From contig CM026552.1 of assembly GCA_015143295.1 (NCBI GenBank), positions 60,010,944 through 60,074,943 on the forward strand: 64,000 nucleotides of DNA. Reading direction: 5' to 3'. Position numbers and translations under genes: made by a program. This document shows, in pieces, positions 43,780-54,596 of this stretch. The notes beneath the pieces are model-generated. The model did no database searches. It saw nothing but the letters and a program-made list of their open reading frames with translations, and was not told the origin of the DNA. The first letter of the stretch is position 1; every line of letters starts with the position of its first letter. This stretch comes from Tetracentron sinense. Its lineage: Eukaryota; Streptophyta; Magnoliopsida; Trochodendrales; Trochodendraceae.

Positions 43780-45254
43780 TTCGGTGAACCTCAAATCTAT
43801 GTTTGAGTTGAGAACTCACAAAGTCAAGGGGTTGGTTAGGTTTCCCTAATAGTCTATCTACCCTTTTTAATGATTTTAAATTAAGTTATTTAACTCCAGG
43901 GAAGATGATAATCAAGTGCGGAAATATAGAGAAACACGCAAACCACAACACAAGGATTTTTACATGGAAACCCTTCCGGGAAAAACCACGGGACCTAGTC
44001 CAGCCATAAGAATCCACTAAGACAAAGTAAACAAAAACTTACAAGACTCGAACTTGACTCCTTCGAACTCGATACCACGATCCTTTAGTTCTTAGTCCTC
44101 CATGCCTTGAAAAATCACCACGTACTCTCAAGTCCTGTGATCAACCGCAGCCGCTCGTACTTCTCTTTGTGTCTCGAAAACAGTCCATGATCTTCCGATC
44201 GATCTCCGTCAATGACGGCTTCGGATTCCATCGACCAAATCACTCTACCACGATCCTTCTCGGATTGATTTCAATCAAAAAGGCTCCAGGATACTCTGGC
44301 CAAGGTGTTCTATTCAGAATGGATTGATGGTTTGATATAAATCAATACCTAGATGGACTCCTTTAAAGGACAAGTCCAAACAAGCTAAATTGGAACTTTG
44401 GGCTTGAAAACTCTAGGTTTAATGCACTAACAATGGGGTTGATAAAAAATATATTTCATAGGTTTCATGACCTCTGGAGACACTTAAAAATACTCTCCAC
44501 ACACTCCCTAAGTTCTCCACGAAGTGGAAGGGTTTCTATATATAAAGAGAATCAAAAAACATGTTTAGAAGTTGCTAAAATAGGTTGAAAACCAAAGAGG
44601 AAAGCAAAGGAAATGTTTTAGCAAAACTCCCATATCAGGGTCGACCCATGGGGATCCATTGGTCGACCCAACATACCACTTTGGTCAACCAAAAGGTCTC
44701 TTAGGGTCGACCCTAAAAAAAACAACTTGCTGTCAAAAAACACCATATATATTTTTGGCACTTCAGGGTTGACCCTAAACGCCCAGGGTCGACCCTGAGG
44801 CTAAAAATGAATTTAAAAATTCATTTTCAGCTCTTGGTCCCTTTACAAAAGTTGTATCCCTTTTCAAAGCGGTCAATTTGACATTTTATAGAGCAAAATA
44901 TGAGCTATGGTTTGGGAGATATGCCTCTCGCAAGCAACCTTGGTTTTTTTTGAAAAATTTCAGCATTGTTAACTTGTTTTGCACTATTTATCTCATCACC
45001 TAGGGTCCGTATGATTAGACTAGGACACTTACCACCTAAGGCATCATGTTAGGATTATTCTAGGTTAAATCTCACCTATGGTCACATGGTATCTAGGTCA
45101 CTTACCATCCTATGAAGGAAATGATCAACCGAGTGGATCAACTGGTCTTCTTTGGTCTTTAACTTCGCTTTGGCGTGGATGTTTGAAGGTAATGACACAA
45201 GACACACACCTAGACACCTAGACTCACTTGTTTTGACACCGGAATATGTCAACA
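43780..45254 (-). mobile_element. Copia-type LTR insert, boundaries approximate
   Basis: The minus strand begins TGTTGACATATTCCGG at 45254 and contains the complement of ACATGGAAACCCTTCCGGG, a phrase typical of copia LTRs. It carries its own palindromic word AGGGTCGACCCT (44636-44800). The lower end was not fixed; a CAAAA pair (43771-43775 and 45255-45259) would be a duplication, but the element would then not end in CA. Treat as a solo LTR of uncertain limits. Confidence 0.5.
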
Positions 45255-45379
45255 CAAAAAAACATGGACTTTACACGCATAAATCAAATTTCTCATAAGT
45301 TGGATGTTTCAAAATTCATAAGAAATGTTTAAGGAAACCTCATAAGAACTCACAAGTGATTTTGCGGGATCATAGATGC

Positions 45380-45530
45380 TCACAAGTATCTCAAAAGCTC
45401 ATTCATATCTCACAAGGCATCATTCATATCTATCAAGGAATTCATATCTCACAAGGCATCATTCATATCTCCCAAGGCATTCATATCTCACAAGGCTTTA
45501 TACATATCTCACAAGGCATCATATGTGGCT
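45380..45530 (+). repeat. Short tandem repeats, about 20-40 bp
   Basis: Seven degenerate copies of TCATATCTCACAAGGCATCA in the LTR position used by hairpin arrays in other subfamilies. Confidence 0.75.
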
Positions 45531-45986
45531 CACACAACTCATAAGTACTCATAAGCAATTTTAAGAACTCATAAGCATTTTTAAGAACTCATAAGCGATT
45601 GATTTACGCACGACTTCATAAGATATATTTTTTTTTCTATGAAAGCTCAAAAGATAAGGTTTAAAAAGCTATGCACTTGTAAAAGTATGATTTCCAAGTT
45701 CGGTTTAAGTCATGAATACGAATTGTTAATTCTCTATATGTTCGCATGATATTGTTGCGTTATAACACTGTTAGCTAGTAGTTTGTACCCACTGAATATT
45801 CCATGCTTAGCCAAATTATTGACTTCGGTAGGTTTTGCGGATGCACATTCTCCTGAGCCTTGGATAGAGGAGGAGTACTACGAGCCGGAGCCTACTATGG
45901 ATCACTACCAGGATGATGGAGCTCTAGATAGGGGGCCCTATCTAGACTATTGTTGAGTGATGTGAGGGAGAGGGTCATGTATTTTG

Positions 45987-46007
45987 AAAGTGGGAAATGT
46001 CCACTTT
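45987..46007 (+). other. Conserved LTR hairpin, 7-bp form
   Basis: AAAGTGG and CCACTTT pair perfectly around GAAATGT. It is the most diverged sequence of the family but with the longest stem. Confidence 0.7.
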
Positions 46008-46604
46008 AAACTTTATATTATGTATAATCTGTTGGTTCGGACTTGGAATACACATCAAATGTTTATGTTAGTAAGAATCTTGCTTCCGCTATGTATTGCC
46101 TTGTGTGTTTTCACAGGATGGTTTTGATATGATAAGTCACGAGCTAAAGTATCCCTAACTCCTAGGGGGTATTTTGGGTCACGAAATCTACAATCGATCG
46201 TATACATGCCAGTGATTTTACCCAGTTTTCGAGCTCTACGATCGTTTGTAGATCTTCTACGATCGTACGTAACTCTGACAACAATTTTCCAGATTTTCTC
46301 ACTTTGTTATTTCGGCCATAAATTTTAACTCTTACATCGGATTTTGATGATTCAACTTGCATTGGACTCATCATTCAAAGGGGAAAAAGTTTGTCTCTAA
46401 TGGTGAAATTTAAATTCTGAGTTTTTAATTACCTAAAAGGGCTCTAAAGTCGACTGGTTCGGAAATGGATTTCAGCAACCTGGATTTTCAGCCGATTTGA
46501 CTTCGGAAATCGAACTTTTAACTCATTCCAAACGTCCATAAGTTTAAGAAACACTCTTAAGGTTTCAAATATATGCCATAATATATCCGGGGTTCTACAC
46601 CTCT

Positions 46605-47880
46605 CCCAAGTCTTTTATTGAGAAATGCTGAGAAAGCCAAATCTTGACTGGTGACAACATCCCTACATCATTCCCAATGAGTAGGATGTCATCTACATAA
46701 AGACTTAGGAATACTACCGCTCTCCCACTGTCCTACTTGTACCTACAAGATTCCTCTAAATTCTTTTAGAATCCAAATTCTTTGATCGAAAGATCAAATA
46801 ATTGGTTCCAGCTTTTGGAAGCTTGTTTCAAACCATATATTGACTTGTTGAGCTTGCATACCATGCTCTCTTGGTTAAGAGCAATGAAGGCCTCAGGTTG
46901 CTTCATATATATGTCTTCATTTAACATTCCATTAAAGAAAACAGTTTTGACATCCATTTTCCATATCTCATAGTCATGGAGTGCAGCTATAACCAATGAT
47001 ATCTTGATGGATTTGTGCATAGCTACAGGTGAAAAGGTATCCTCATAATCAACGACTTGAATTTGAGTGTAACCTTTTGCAACAAGTCTTGCTTTATAGG
47101 TCTTCATGTTACCATCGGCACCCTTCTTCCTTTTGTAAATCCATTTGAATCTAATTAGCCTTATATCATCTGGTGGATCTACTAAAGTCCAGACGTCGTT
47201 GTTATACATGGAATCTATTTCAGCATTCATGACTTTATTCTATTGAGATGCACCTACATCTAATGTAGCTTCCTGATATGTATCCTCATCATCAGGGGTA
47301 ACTAGATAAACCTTATTATTATAATACTGAAGTCTATTTGGTGATCTAGAAACTCTTTCAGACCTTCTCAGTGGAACAGAATTAGGAGAATCAATAGTCG
47401 AAGGATTAGGTTCATCTTGGACACTGGTTGAGTTGTCTTTCATCTCATGAAATTCAACCTTCTTAAGAAGATCCATTTCTTCCTCCAAGAAAGTGGCATG
47501 AAACCTAACAACTATTGTTTAGTTTGCCTTGGAGTAGAAATAGAAACCCTTAGTTTCTTTTGGATACCTAACAAAGTTTAATTTTTCTGTTCTAGATTCC
47601 AACTTAGTGGGTTCGAGTTTGCGAACATGCACAAGACAACCCCATACCCTTAGATGTTGTAAAGTAGGTTTTTGCCCAGTCCAAAATTCATAGGGTGTAA
47701 CTGGTATAGACTTAGAAGGAACCCGGTTAAAAATGTAAATGACAGTTTGTAAAGCATACCCCCAAAGATAGGAAGGTACATCGGCATGGCTCATCATAGA
47801 GTGAACCATGTCTAATAAGGTTCGGTTTCAGAAACACTATTTTGTTGAGGTGAGACAGGACTTGACTATTGTGAGATAAT
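46605..47880 (-). pseudogene. pol: Copia pol 5' piece: integrase end and reverse transcriptase
   Basis: Minus-strand translation gives the integrase end (MVHSMMSHADVPSYLWGYAL and WTGQKPTLQHLRVWGC), the linker with SVPLRRSERVSRSPNR, and reverse transcriptase (RLIRFKWIYKRKKG, YEIWKMDVKTVFFNG, SIYGLKQASKSWNQ, then a YVDDILLIG active site near 46690). Frame breaks occur near 47830, 47515, 47235 and 46765. The rest of RT lies beyond the solo LTR at 38464. Confidence 0.85.
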
Positions 47881-48676
47881 CTCATTATCCCTTAAGTAAT
47901 CCATAAAATCGTTTGAGTCAGGGGAAGGTGTTAGGCACCCCTAAACTCCCATCCGAAGATGGTTACCTACTCTCTAAGTCTGAATTAAAGTGGGGGAAAC
48001 CATAAGAGAAGCTTGTATTTCATATATATGATGACAGATGTTATATGAACAGTAATGTACAAATTGAAATAAGCAGGGACAAGATAGGGGTTTTATCCTA
48101 GGTGAGCTGAACCCGATCAGGGTTGCCTATGTATCCACTGTTAGTGGAATCAAGCCACACGTAGTTCCAGAAGGGTAGTTGATGGTTTGATTTGTTGAGT
48201 GTTTTGATTGTGGGTGTTTGATAGGCTAGGATTTGTCTTTGGATGTTATGGTTTTTTTGAATGGTTTGGGCTCCTGTTCAGGAGCGCTTGGGCCTTTTAT
48301 GCTCTTGCTGGGGAGTATTTGGATAGTTTTAGCTCATGTCAAAGAGCATTGGGTCGGGTTAGGATTTGAACCAAGGTTCGGACAGAGGTGCGGTTAAGGC
48401 GAGTAGGATTTGAACCAGGGCTTGAACCGAGGTTCGGACAGAGGTTTGGCAGGATAGGCTATGTTTGAACCGAAGTTCGGGCAGAGGTTTGACAGGGTAG
48501 GCTATGTTTGAACCGAAGTTCGGGCAGAGGTTCGACAGGGTAGACTATGTTTGAACCGAAGTTCAGGCAGGGGTTTGATAGGGTAAGATAGGTTTAAGTA
48601 AAACCGGGCAGGAGTTCGATATGGCAAACAGTCTAAGTATTTTAAATACAATAAAATAATTTAACACTAATAAAAG
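47881..48676 (-). mobile_element. LTR-like fragment of another gypsy lineage
   Basis: No coding sequence. The minus strand near 48175-48120 reads GAACTACGTGTGGCTTGATT and GGATACATAGGCAACCCTGA, phrases I associate with plant Tat/Ogre-type gypsy LTRs. GGTGTTAGGCACCCCTAAA (47930 region) is also typical of plant repeats. The right part holds a 43-bp tandem repeat. Neither end is defined, and it joins copia integrase directly at about 47880. Confidence 0.4.
48424..48600. repeat. 43-bp tandem repeat
   Basis: GAACCGAAGTTCGGGCAGAGG recurs at 48424, 48467, 48510 and 48553, an exact 43-bp period, with decayed copies on both sides (48365-48610). GAACCGAAGTTC contains an imperfect palindrome. Confidence 0.85.
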
Positions 48677-49367
48677 TGTAGCACCCTAGACTTTTCTATA
48701 TTTAATGAATGGTACTTTCATAGCTAATTGGCTTTTCTCATAGTCTAATTAATAAATAAGGGAGAAATTAGAAATTCTGACACGTCAGAAATGTTCCTTT
48801 TCGAAAGATGAACCCAACGCAAGTTGAATCGTCGAAATCCGACGAGCGAGTCAAAAGATATGGCCAAAACAGTTCTGACCTGCAGAGCATCGATCGCTCG
48901 GTCCATTCAGCGATCGATCTGTCCAAAACTGATCGATCGGTAGCTATCGACTGGTCAAAAATTTTGTATGGGGAAATTTTCCAGAGAGCATGTTTTTGAC
49001 CGGTCGCTCGATCAGAACACCGATCGCTCGGTAGGCAACCGATTGATCGGTCATAACCACCGATCGCTCGGTCTTCGCGTTTTTGCAGAAATTCAATAAG
49101 GTCATTTTTGTCTTTCGGGTGTTAAACCCTTACTTCATAAGGCTTGCCCTAGCCTTTAGGGCTTATTCAACATAATTAGAGGGCTTTTGAGAGTTAGAGA
49201 GAGAGGAGAAGGGGATTTGAACCTAGGGTTTCCATTGGAGAAGGAATCAAAGGGGTTTGACAACCCTAGATCATCCTCAAACTTGGATTGCTTCAAGTTC
49301 AAGGCTCAAGCTCGTGGGGGATCTCGTTCTCAAGCTAGGGCAGCATTCTCCAGCATTCTCCAAGGTA
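48677..49367 (+). mobile_element. Truncated 5' LTR of the outer gypsy element
   Basis: It starts TGTAGCACCCTAGAC after AAAAG and includes the ACCGATCGCTCGGT words (48890-49075). It matches the 3' LTR copy until CCAAGGTATT (49361-49370; counterpart near 63098-63108) and then jumps into pol. About 1.7 kb of LTR, including hairpin array, small frame and terminus, are gone. A 10-bp direct repeat AGCATTCTCC next to the junction is not in the 3' LTR. Confidence 0.85.
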
Positions 49368-49373
49368 TTATCA

Positions 49374-52341
49374 TTGAGAGAAAGGGACATTGCTTGCCTC
49401 ACAGCTTGGAGCATAGCAAACCCAGAGGCACAGAACTCTTTGGCCATTCCGGTAATGAGTGAGTTCTTAGATGTGTTCCCAGAAGAACTCCTGGATTACC
49501 TCCTAATAGAGAGATCGAGTTCGCTATAGAGCTTGTTCCGGATACCGCTCCGATTTCAAGGGCACCATATAGAATGGCCCCTATAGAGCTTGAAGAATTG
49601 AAGAAACAGATTGAGGAGTTACAACAACTTGGTTTCATCGAACCAAGTGTCTCACCGTGGGGAGCTTCGGTCCTCTTTTTGAAGAAAAAAGACGGGTCGA
49701 TGAGAATGTGTATAGACTACCGTCAGTTGAACAAGGTAACTATCAAGAATCGTTATCCCTTGCCGAGGATAGACGACTTGTTCGACCAACTGAAGGAAGC
49801 GAGGTTCTTCTCCAAGATTGATCTTAGATCGGGGTATCATCAGTTAAAGATCAAGTCGAAAGATGTTCCGAAGATGACTTTCAGGACTCGGTATGGGCAC
49901 TACGAGTTCCTTGTCATGCCTTTTGGGCTTACGAATGCACCGATGGCGTTCATGGATTTGATGAACCGGGTGTTCCGATCTTATTTGGATCGATGCGTGA
50001 TTGTGTTCATTGATGACATTTTGGTCTATTCTTAGACATGGGAAGATCACGCACGAGACTTCCGCCTTGCTCTGGAGATGTTGAGAGAGCATAGGCTATA
50101 TGCTAAATTGAGTAAGTGCGAATTCTGGTTGGAGAAGGTGGCGTTCCTAGGCCACGTAGTGTCAGTCGAGGGCATTTCTGTTGATCCAGCCAAGGTCGAG
50201 GTAGTCATGAGTTGGGAGAGGCCCAAGAGTGTCATGGAGATACGTAGTTTCCTTGGATTGGCAGGCTACTATCAGAGATTTGTGGAAGGATTCTCCAGTT
50301 TGACTGCACCTCTCATTACCTGACACAGAAGAATGCCAAGTTTGTGTGGAGCGATAAGTGCGAGATCAGTTTCATGGAACTGAAGAAGCGGCTTACTACA
50401 ACCCCCGTCCTTACTGTGCCATCCGGACATGTTGGTTATGAGGTGTATAGTGACGCCTTGCACGTGGGGCTTGAGTGTGTTCTAATGCAACATAAGAAAG
50501 TCATTGCTTATGCCTCAAGGCAACTGAAGGAGCATGAAAAGAATTACCCCACTCACGACTTGGAGCTTGTGACGGTCGTGTTTGCACTCAAGATTTGGCG
50601 CCATTACCTTTATGGGGTAGAGTTCTATGTGTTAACGGATCACAAGAGTCTCAAGTACCTCTTTTCTCAGAAGGAACTAAATTTGCAGCAACGGCGTTGG
50701 ATAAAATTCTTGAAGAATTACGAGTGCACCATCCAATATCACCCGGAAAAAGCGAACGTAGTGGCTGACGCTTTGAGTAGAAGACCTCCGGGTCTATTGG
50801 ATCACATGTTAGTGCGGGAATGGAAACTATTGAAAGATTTGGAAAATTTGGACATCGGTGTGAATGATTCTGTCCGCAGTACTATTTTGGCAAATGTCAC
50901 GGTTCGACCGTACATTATAGATTTGATCCAAGAGTATCAAGCCACAGATGCCGACTTGTTGGCTTTACGGGACAAGGAAGTTGCCAAGGGTAGTACGGAC
51001 TTCTCTCTCACTAGCCGAGGTGCTATTACATTCAAGGGAAGGCTTTGTGTCCCAGCCAATGCAGACATTCGAAGAGAGATTATGGATGAAGGTCACCGGT
51101 CCAAGTATACAGTGCATCCCGGGGGTATGAAGATGTACTGAAACCTCAAGAGTCACTTTTGGTGGCGAAACATGAAGAGGGAGGTTGCGGAGTATGTGGC
51201 GCGGTATTTGGTGTGCCAATAGGTGAAAGCAGAGCACTTGAGACCGGCTAGACTTTTGCAGTCTCTCCCTATTCCCGAGTGGAAATGGGAACATGTCTCT
51301 ATGGACTTCATTGTGGGGTTGCCAAAGACGGTTAAAAATTCCGATGCTATATGGGTAGTAGTCGACAGACTCACGAAGTCCGTCCATTTCTTACCATACC
51401 GGACTACCTTCAATTCCAATCAGTTGGCCGCCTTGTACATCAAGGAAATAGTCTGATTGCATGGGGTGCCAGTGAGTATTGTGTCGGATAGAGACCCTAG
51501 ATTCACTTCCAGGTTTTGGAAAAGTTTTCAAGATGCTATGGGTTCCCGACTGGACTTTAGCACAGCTTTCCACCCACAGACCGACGGGCAAACCTAACGA
51601 GTGAATCAAGTTATTGAAGATATGCTCCGAGCTTGTATGCTAGACTTCAAGGGAAGTTGGGAGGACCACTTGCCTTTGGTGGAATTCGCTTACAACAATA
51701 GTTACCAAGCAAGCATACAGATGGCGCCTTTTGAGGCTTTGTATGGAAGAAGTTGTAGATCCCTGTTGTATTGGGATGAAGTGGGAGAAAGAAAAATTTT
51801 GGGCCTCGAGTTAATTGAACAAACCTCAGATAGGGTTAAGCTTATCTGGGAGAGGTTGAAGACCGCACAAGATAGATAGAAGAGCTACGCCGACAACCGA
51901 AGGAGAGACCTTCAATTTCGAGTTGGCGACTTTGTTTTTGTCAAGATTTCACCGACCAAGGGGGTTATGAGATTCGGAAAGAGAGGCAAGCTTAGCTCGA
52001 GATATGTGGGTCCGTTCGAGATCATTACTAGAGTTGGTGAGGTGACTTACCGTGTTGCTTTGCCCGCTCATATGGCGGCGGTCCACAACGTGTTTCACAT
52101 CTCCATGCTTCGAAAGTACATCCCGGACCCTTCCCATGTCATAGAGCTTGATCCAGTGGAAATCTGAGAGGATCTTACACTAGTTGACCAACCGGTGCAG
52201 ATATTGGATAGGCGAGATCAAGTCTTGCGCAACAAGACCATTCCCTTGGTCTGAGAAAGATGGCAACACCATTCAAGGGAGGAAGCTACATGGGAACGAG
52301 AAGCCGAAGTGCGAGAAAAGTATCCTCAATTATTTGTTTAG
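49374..52341 (+). pseudogene. pol: Outer gypsy pol: RT, RNase H, integrase, chromodomain
   Basis: RT (49574-50035, active site FIDDILVYS intact), RNase H (about 50430-50720), integrase (HHCC region near 51090-51240, catalytic core 51290-51610, GPFEIITRVG near 52010) and chromodomain (52230-52341, RWQHHSREEAT) are all recognisable. Stops at 50034, 51139, 51221, 51456, 51596, 51878, 52165 and 52252 and a frameshift near 50320 disable it. Most of the stops look like C-to-T or G-to-A changes from CAG or CGA; the TAA near 51596 does not. It is closely similar to 57079-60048. Confidence 0.88.
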
Positions 52342-52416
52342 GGCCTTGACATTCCCTTGTATTTATTATGATTTTGTGCATGTATGTATCATCCAAATTT
52401 CAAGGACGAAATTTTT

Positions 52417-52431
52417 GTAAGGGGGGGAGAA
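52417..52431 (+). other. Polypurine tract of the outer gypsy element
   Basis: GTAAGGGGGGGAGAA directly before the 3' LTR start TGTGGCACC at 52432. Confidence 0.85.
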
Positions 52432-52646
52432 TGTGGCACCCCAGACTTTTCTATATTTAATGAATGGTACTTTCGTAGCTAATTGGCATTTCTCGTAGTC
52501 TAATTAATAAATAAGGAAGACATTAGAAATTCTGAAATATTAGAAATATTCCTTTTCGAAAGACGAACCCAACGCAAGTTGAATCGTCGAAATCCGACAA
52601 GCGAGTCAAAAGATATGGCCAAAACAGTTCTGACCTACAGAGCACC
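52432..52646 (+). mobile_element. Outer element 3' LTR, first part
   Basis: The first 215 bp of the outer 3' LTR, ending in AGCACC just before the duplicated GATCG. It corresponds to 48677-48892 in the outer 5' LTR. Confidence 0.9.
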
Positions 52647-52651
52647 GATCG
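52647..52651 (+). repeat. Target duplication GATCG, left copy
   Basis: GATCG here and at 62641-62645 flank the inner element. The pre-insertion site was the word ACCGATCGCTCGGTCC. Confidence 0.92.
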
Positions 52652-54018
52652 TGTAGCACCCCGAATTTTTCTATACTTAATGAATATCGTTTTCGTAGCT
52701 AATTGGCCTTCCTCATAGTCTAATTAATAAATAAGAGAGAAATCAGAAATTCCGAAATGTCAGAAATGTGCGTTTTCGAAAGACGAACCCAACGCAAGTT
52801 GAATCGTCGAAATCCGACGAGCGAGTCAAAAGATATGGTCAAAACAGTCCAGACCTATAGAGCACCGATCGCTCGGTCCATTCAGCAATCGATCGGTCCA
52901 AAACCGATCGATCGGTAGCTATTGCACGGTCGAAACTTTTGTATGGGAAAATTTTCCAGAGAGTTGATTTTTGACAAAGATCTCGGTCAATCAACCGATT
53001 GCTCGATAGGCAACCGATCGATCGGTCTTAAACACCGATCGCTCGGTCTTCGCGTTTTACAGAAATTTCATTAAAGGCTTTTTCGTCTTTTGGGGGTTAA
53101 ACCCTTTCTTCTTAAGGCTTGCCCGACCCTTAGAGATCATTTACAACATTTGAGAGATTTTGAGAGATAGAGAGAGAAGAGAAGGAAGCTCTAACCTAGG
53201 GTTTGGTTTTGAGAAGGGAATCAAGGGGGGTTTAAGAACCCTAGCTCACCCCAACTCGAGTTGCTTCAAGTTCAAGGCTCAAGCTCGTGTGGGGACTCAT
53301 TCTCCAAGCTAGGGCAGCGATCCTACGGCGTTTTTGAAAGGGGTTTCTTCCCCAACTCAAGTCCCTTTCAAGCAAAGGCTTCCTCCTTCCAAATAGAGCT
53401 TTTATTTCAAGGTTTCTTCAAGATCAAGCCTTGATCTAAGGTTAGTACACCCTACTAACTTACCCTAGCAATAAATCTAGGTTTTCCTTATGAAATGTGA
53501 TTTATTCTATTATGTTTACCTCCCATATGAAATGTATCATCTCCAATGAACCTAAATAAGATAAGAAAAGGGTATGGATGTGTGTGGGTGTTGATGTGGC
53601 GATTGGATGCCGAGATGTATGTTGTGTGATGTGTGTGATGGAAATGGTGGATGAGCACTTTACCAATAATGAACTTACCTTGATGTTGGATGGAAGATAT
53701 GCGCTAAAAAGAACACGATGAACCATTAAGAAACATTGCATGTGCTGTGTTTGACAAAATGCCTAAAATATGAATAAATGATCTAAAGGAAGAATATGGA
53801 AATGGGTTTTATGCATGCGTTCTTATAAACGATAAATTGATCAAATGTTATGCAAACTACTTATGTTACCTATGTTCATATCATGAATTGAATTGTAATG
53901 TCATATCTTGGTTATTCCCATTATCATGATTGTCACTAGGGACACGTACACGAGCACGCATGATAGCATGAACCGAGATTTCAAGAGCATGTACATATAA
54001 TAAACAACAAGAAAATAT

Positions 54019-54435
54019 TGCATGTCAAGGAGGTTGGTAGCCCAGGGAGGATTCGGGTACTAACCTCTGGCTCACAAGATAACCCCTAAAACACCTATTG
54101 TCTAGGAGGTTGGTAGCCCAGGGACATTCGGGTGCTAACCTCTGGCTCACAACAAAACTAAACAAGTAATAAAAATCACCTATTGTCAAGGAGGTTGGTA
54201 GCCCAGGGAGATTCGGGTGCTAGCCTCTGGCTCACAAGAAAACCAAACATTGCATATCAAGGAGGTTGGTAGCCCAGGGACATTCGGGTACTAACCTCTG
54301 GCTCACAAGTGCATTGCATATCAAGGAGGTTGGTAGCCCAGGGACATTCGGGTACTAACCTCTGGCTCACATGTGCATTGCATATCAAGGAGGTTGGCAG
54401 CCCAGGGAGATTCGGGTGCTAGCCTTTGGCTCACA
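54019..54435 (+). repeat. Tandem hairpin array, six units
   Basis: Units of about 55-80 bp with GGAGGTTGGTAGCCCAGGG, a short loop with ATTCGGG, and TACTAACCTCTGGCTCACA. Left arm GAGGTTGGTA pairs with TACTAACCTC, and CCC pairs with GGG inside. The last unit has GGCA on the left and TGCT on the right, a compensatory change. The 3' LTR has the same six units at 61515-61925. Confidence 0.88.
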
Positions 54436-54596
54436 AGTTACGAGATGGAGGTTTACAAGATGATGATCATGCATTCATGCATGCACGCATACATGATTTC
54501 TACGAGGCATACCGGGACATGACATGAGTTTTCAAGCATGAGTTTTGTCGGCGTTTTCGCATTCATGTACGCACGTCAGGATGCTTGTATTGTATC

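Larger units (their letters stand above)
42388..46186 (+). mobile_element. Solo gypsy LTR with target duplication TCTAC, itself interrupted
   Basis: The LTR starts TGTAGAGCCCC at 42388. Its end GGTCACGAAA at 46186 has lost the usual CA. TCTAC repeats are at 42383-42387 and 46187-46191. Its palindromic word is ACTCGTCGACGAGT (42991-43004, perfect), followed by a TATA box (43121-43128). A copia-type LTR occupies about 43780-45254. The small frame (about 45830-45957) keeps EPWIEEEYYE and the end YLDYC but has lost its ATG. The hairpin AAAGTGG/CCACTTT is at 45987-46007. Confidence 0.85.
38465..46599 (-). mobile_element. Solo gypsy LTR hosting two further solo LTRs; duplication CCTCT
   Basis: The minus-strand LTR ends at 46599 (TGTAGAACCCCGG on the minus strand) and 38465 (GGGCGTGACA), flanked by CCTCT at 38460-38464 and 46600-46604. 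Its own sequence is 38465-38518, 40765-42387 and 46192-46599, about 2.1 kb. It carries CTACGATCGTTCGTAG words (42215-42387, continuing at 46192), a TATA box (42157-42165), a small frame with a 1-bp insertion at its ATG (near 41130) and the AGGTGG/CCACC hairpin (40925-40941). It interrupts copia reverse transcriptase. Confidence 0.9.
33348..47880 (-). mobile_element. Ty1/copia element, minus strand, fragmented
   Basis: Pieces on the minus strand: integrase and RT (47880-46605), RT end and RNase H remnant (38464-37882), and 3' LTR (37881-36602 and 34106 to about 33348). They are separated by solo gypsy LTRs at 38465-46599 and 34112-36596, both with intact target duplications. The pol sequence (GSLMYAMLCTRLDI, FQSNPGVNHW) is a copia type different from the Sireviruses in the window. 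The 5' part beyond 47880 is replaced by unrelated repeat sequence. Confidence 0.75.

Noticed and set aside
43771-45259. CAAAA pair as the target duplication of the copia-type LTR insert
   Set aside because: The lower end would then start TTAATTC rather than the required TG, so the boundary is left approximate.
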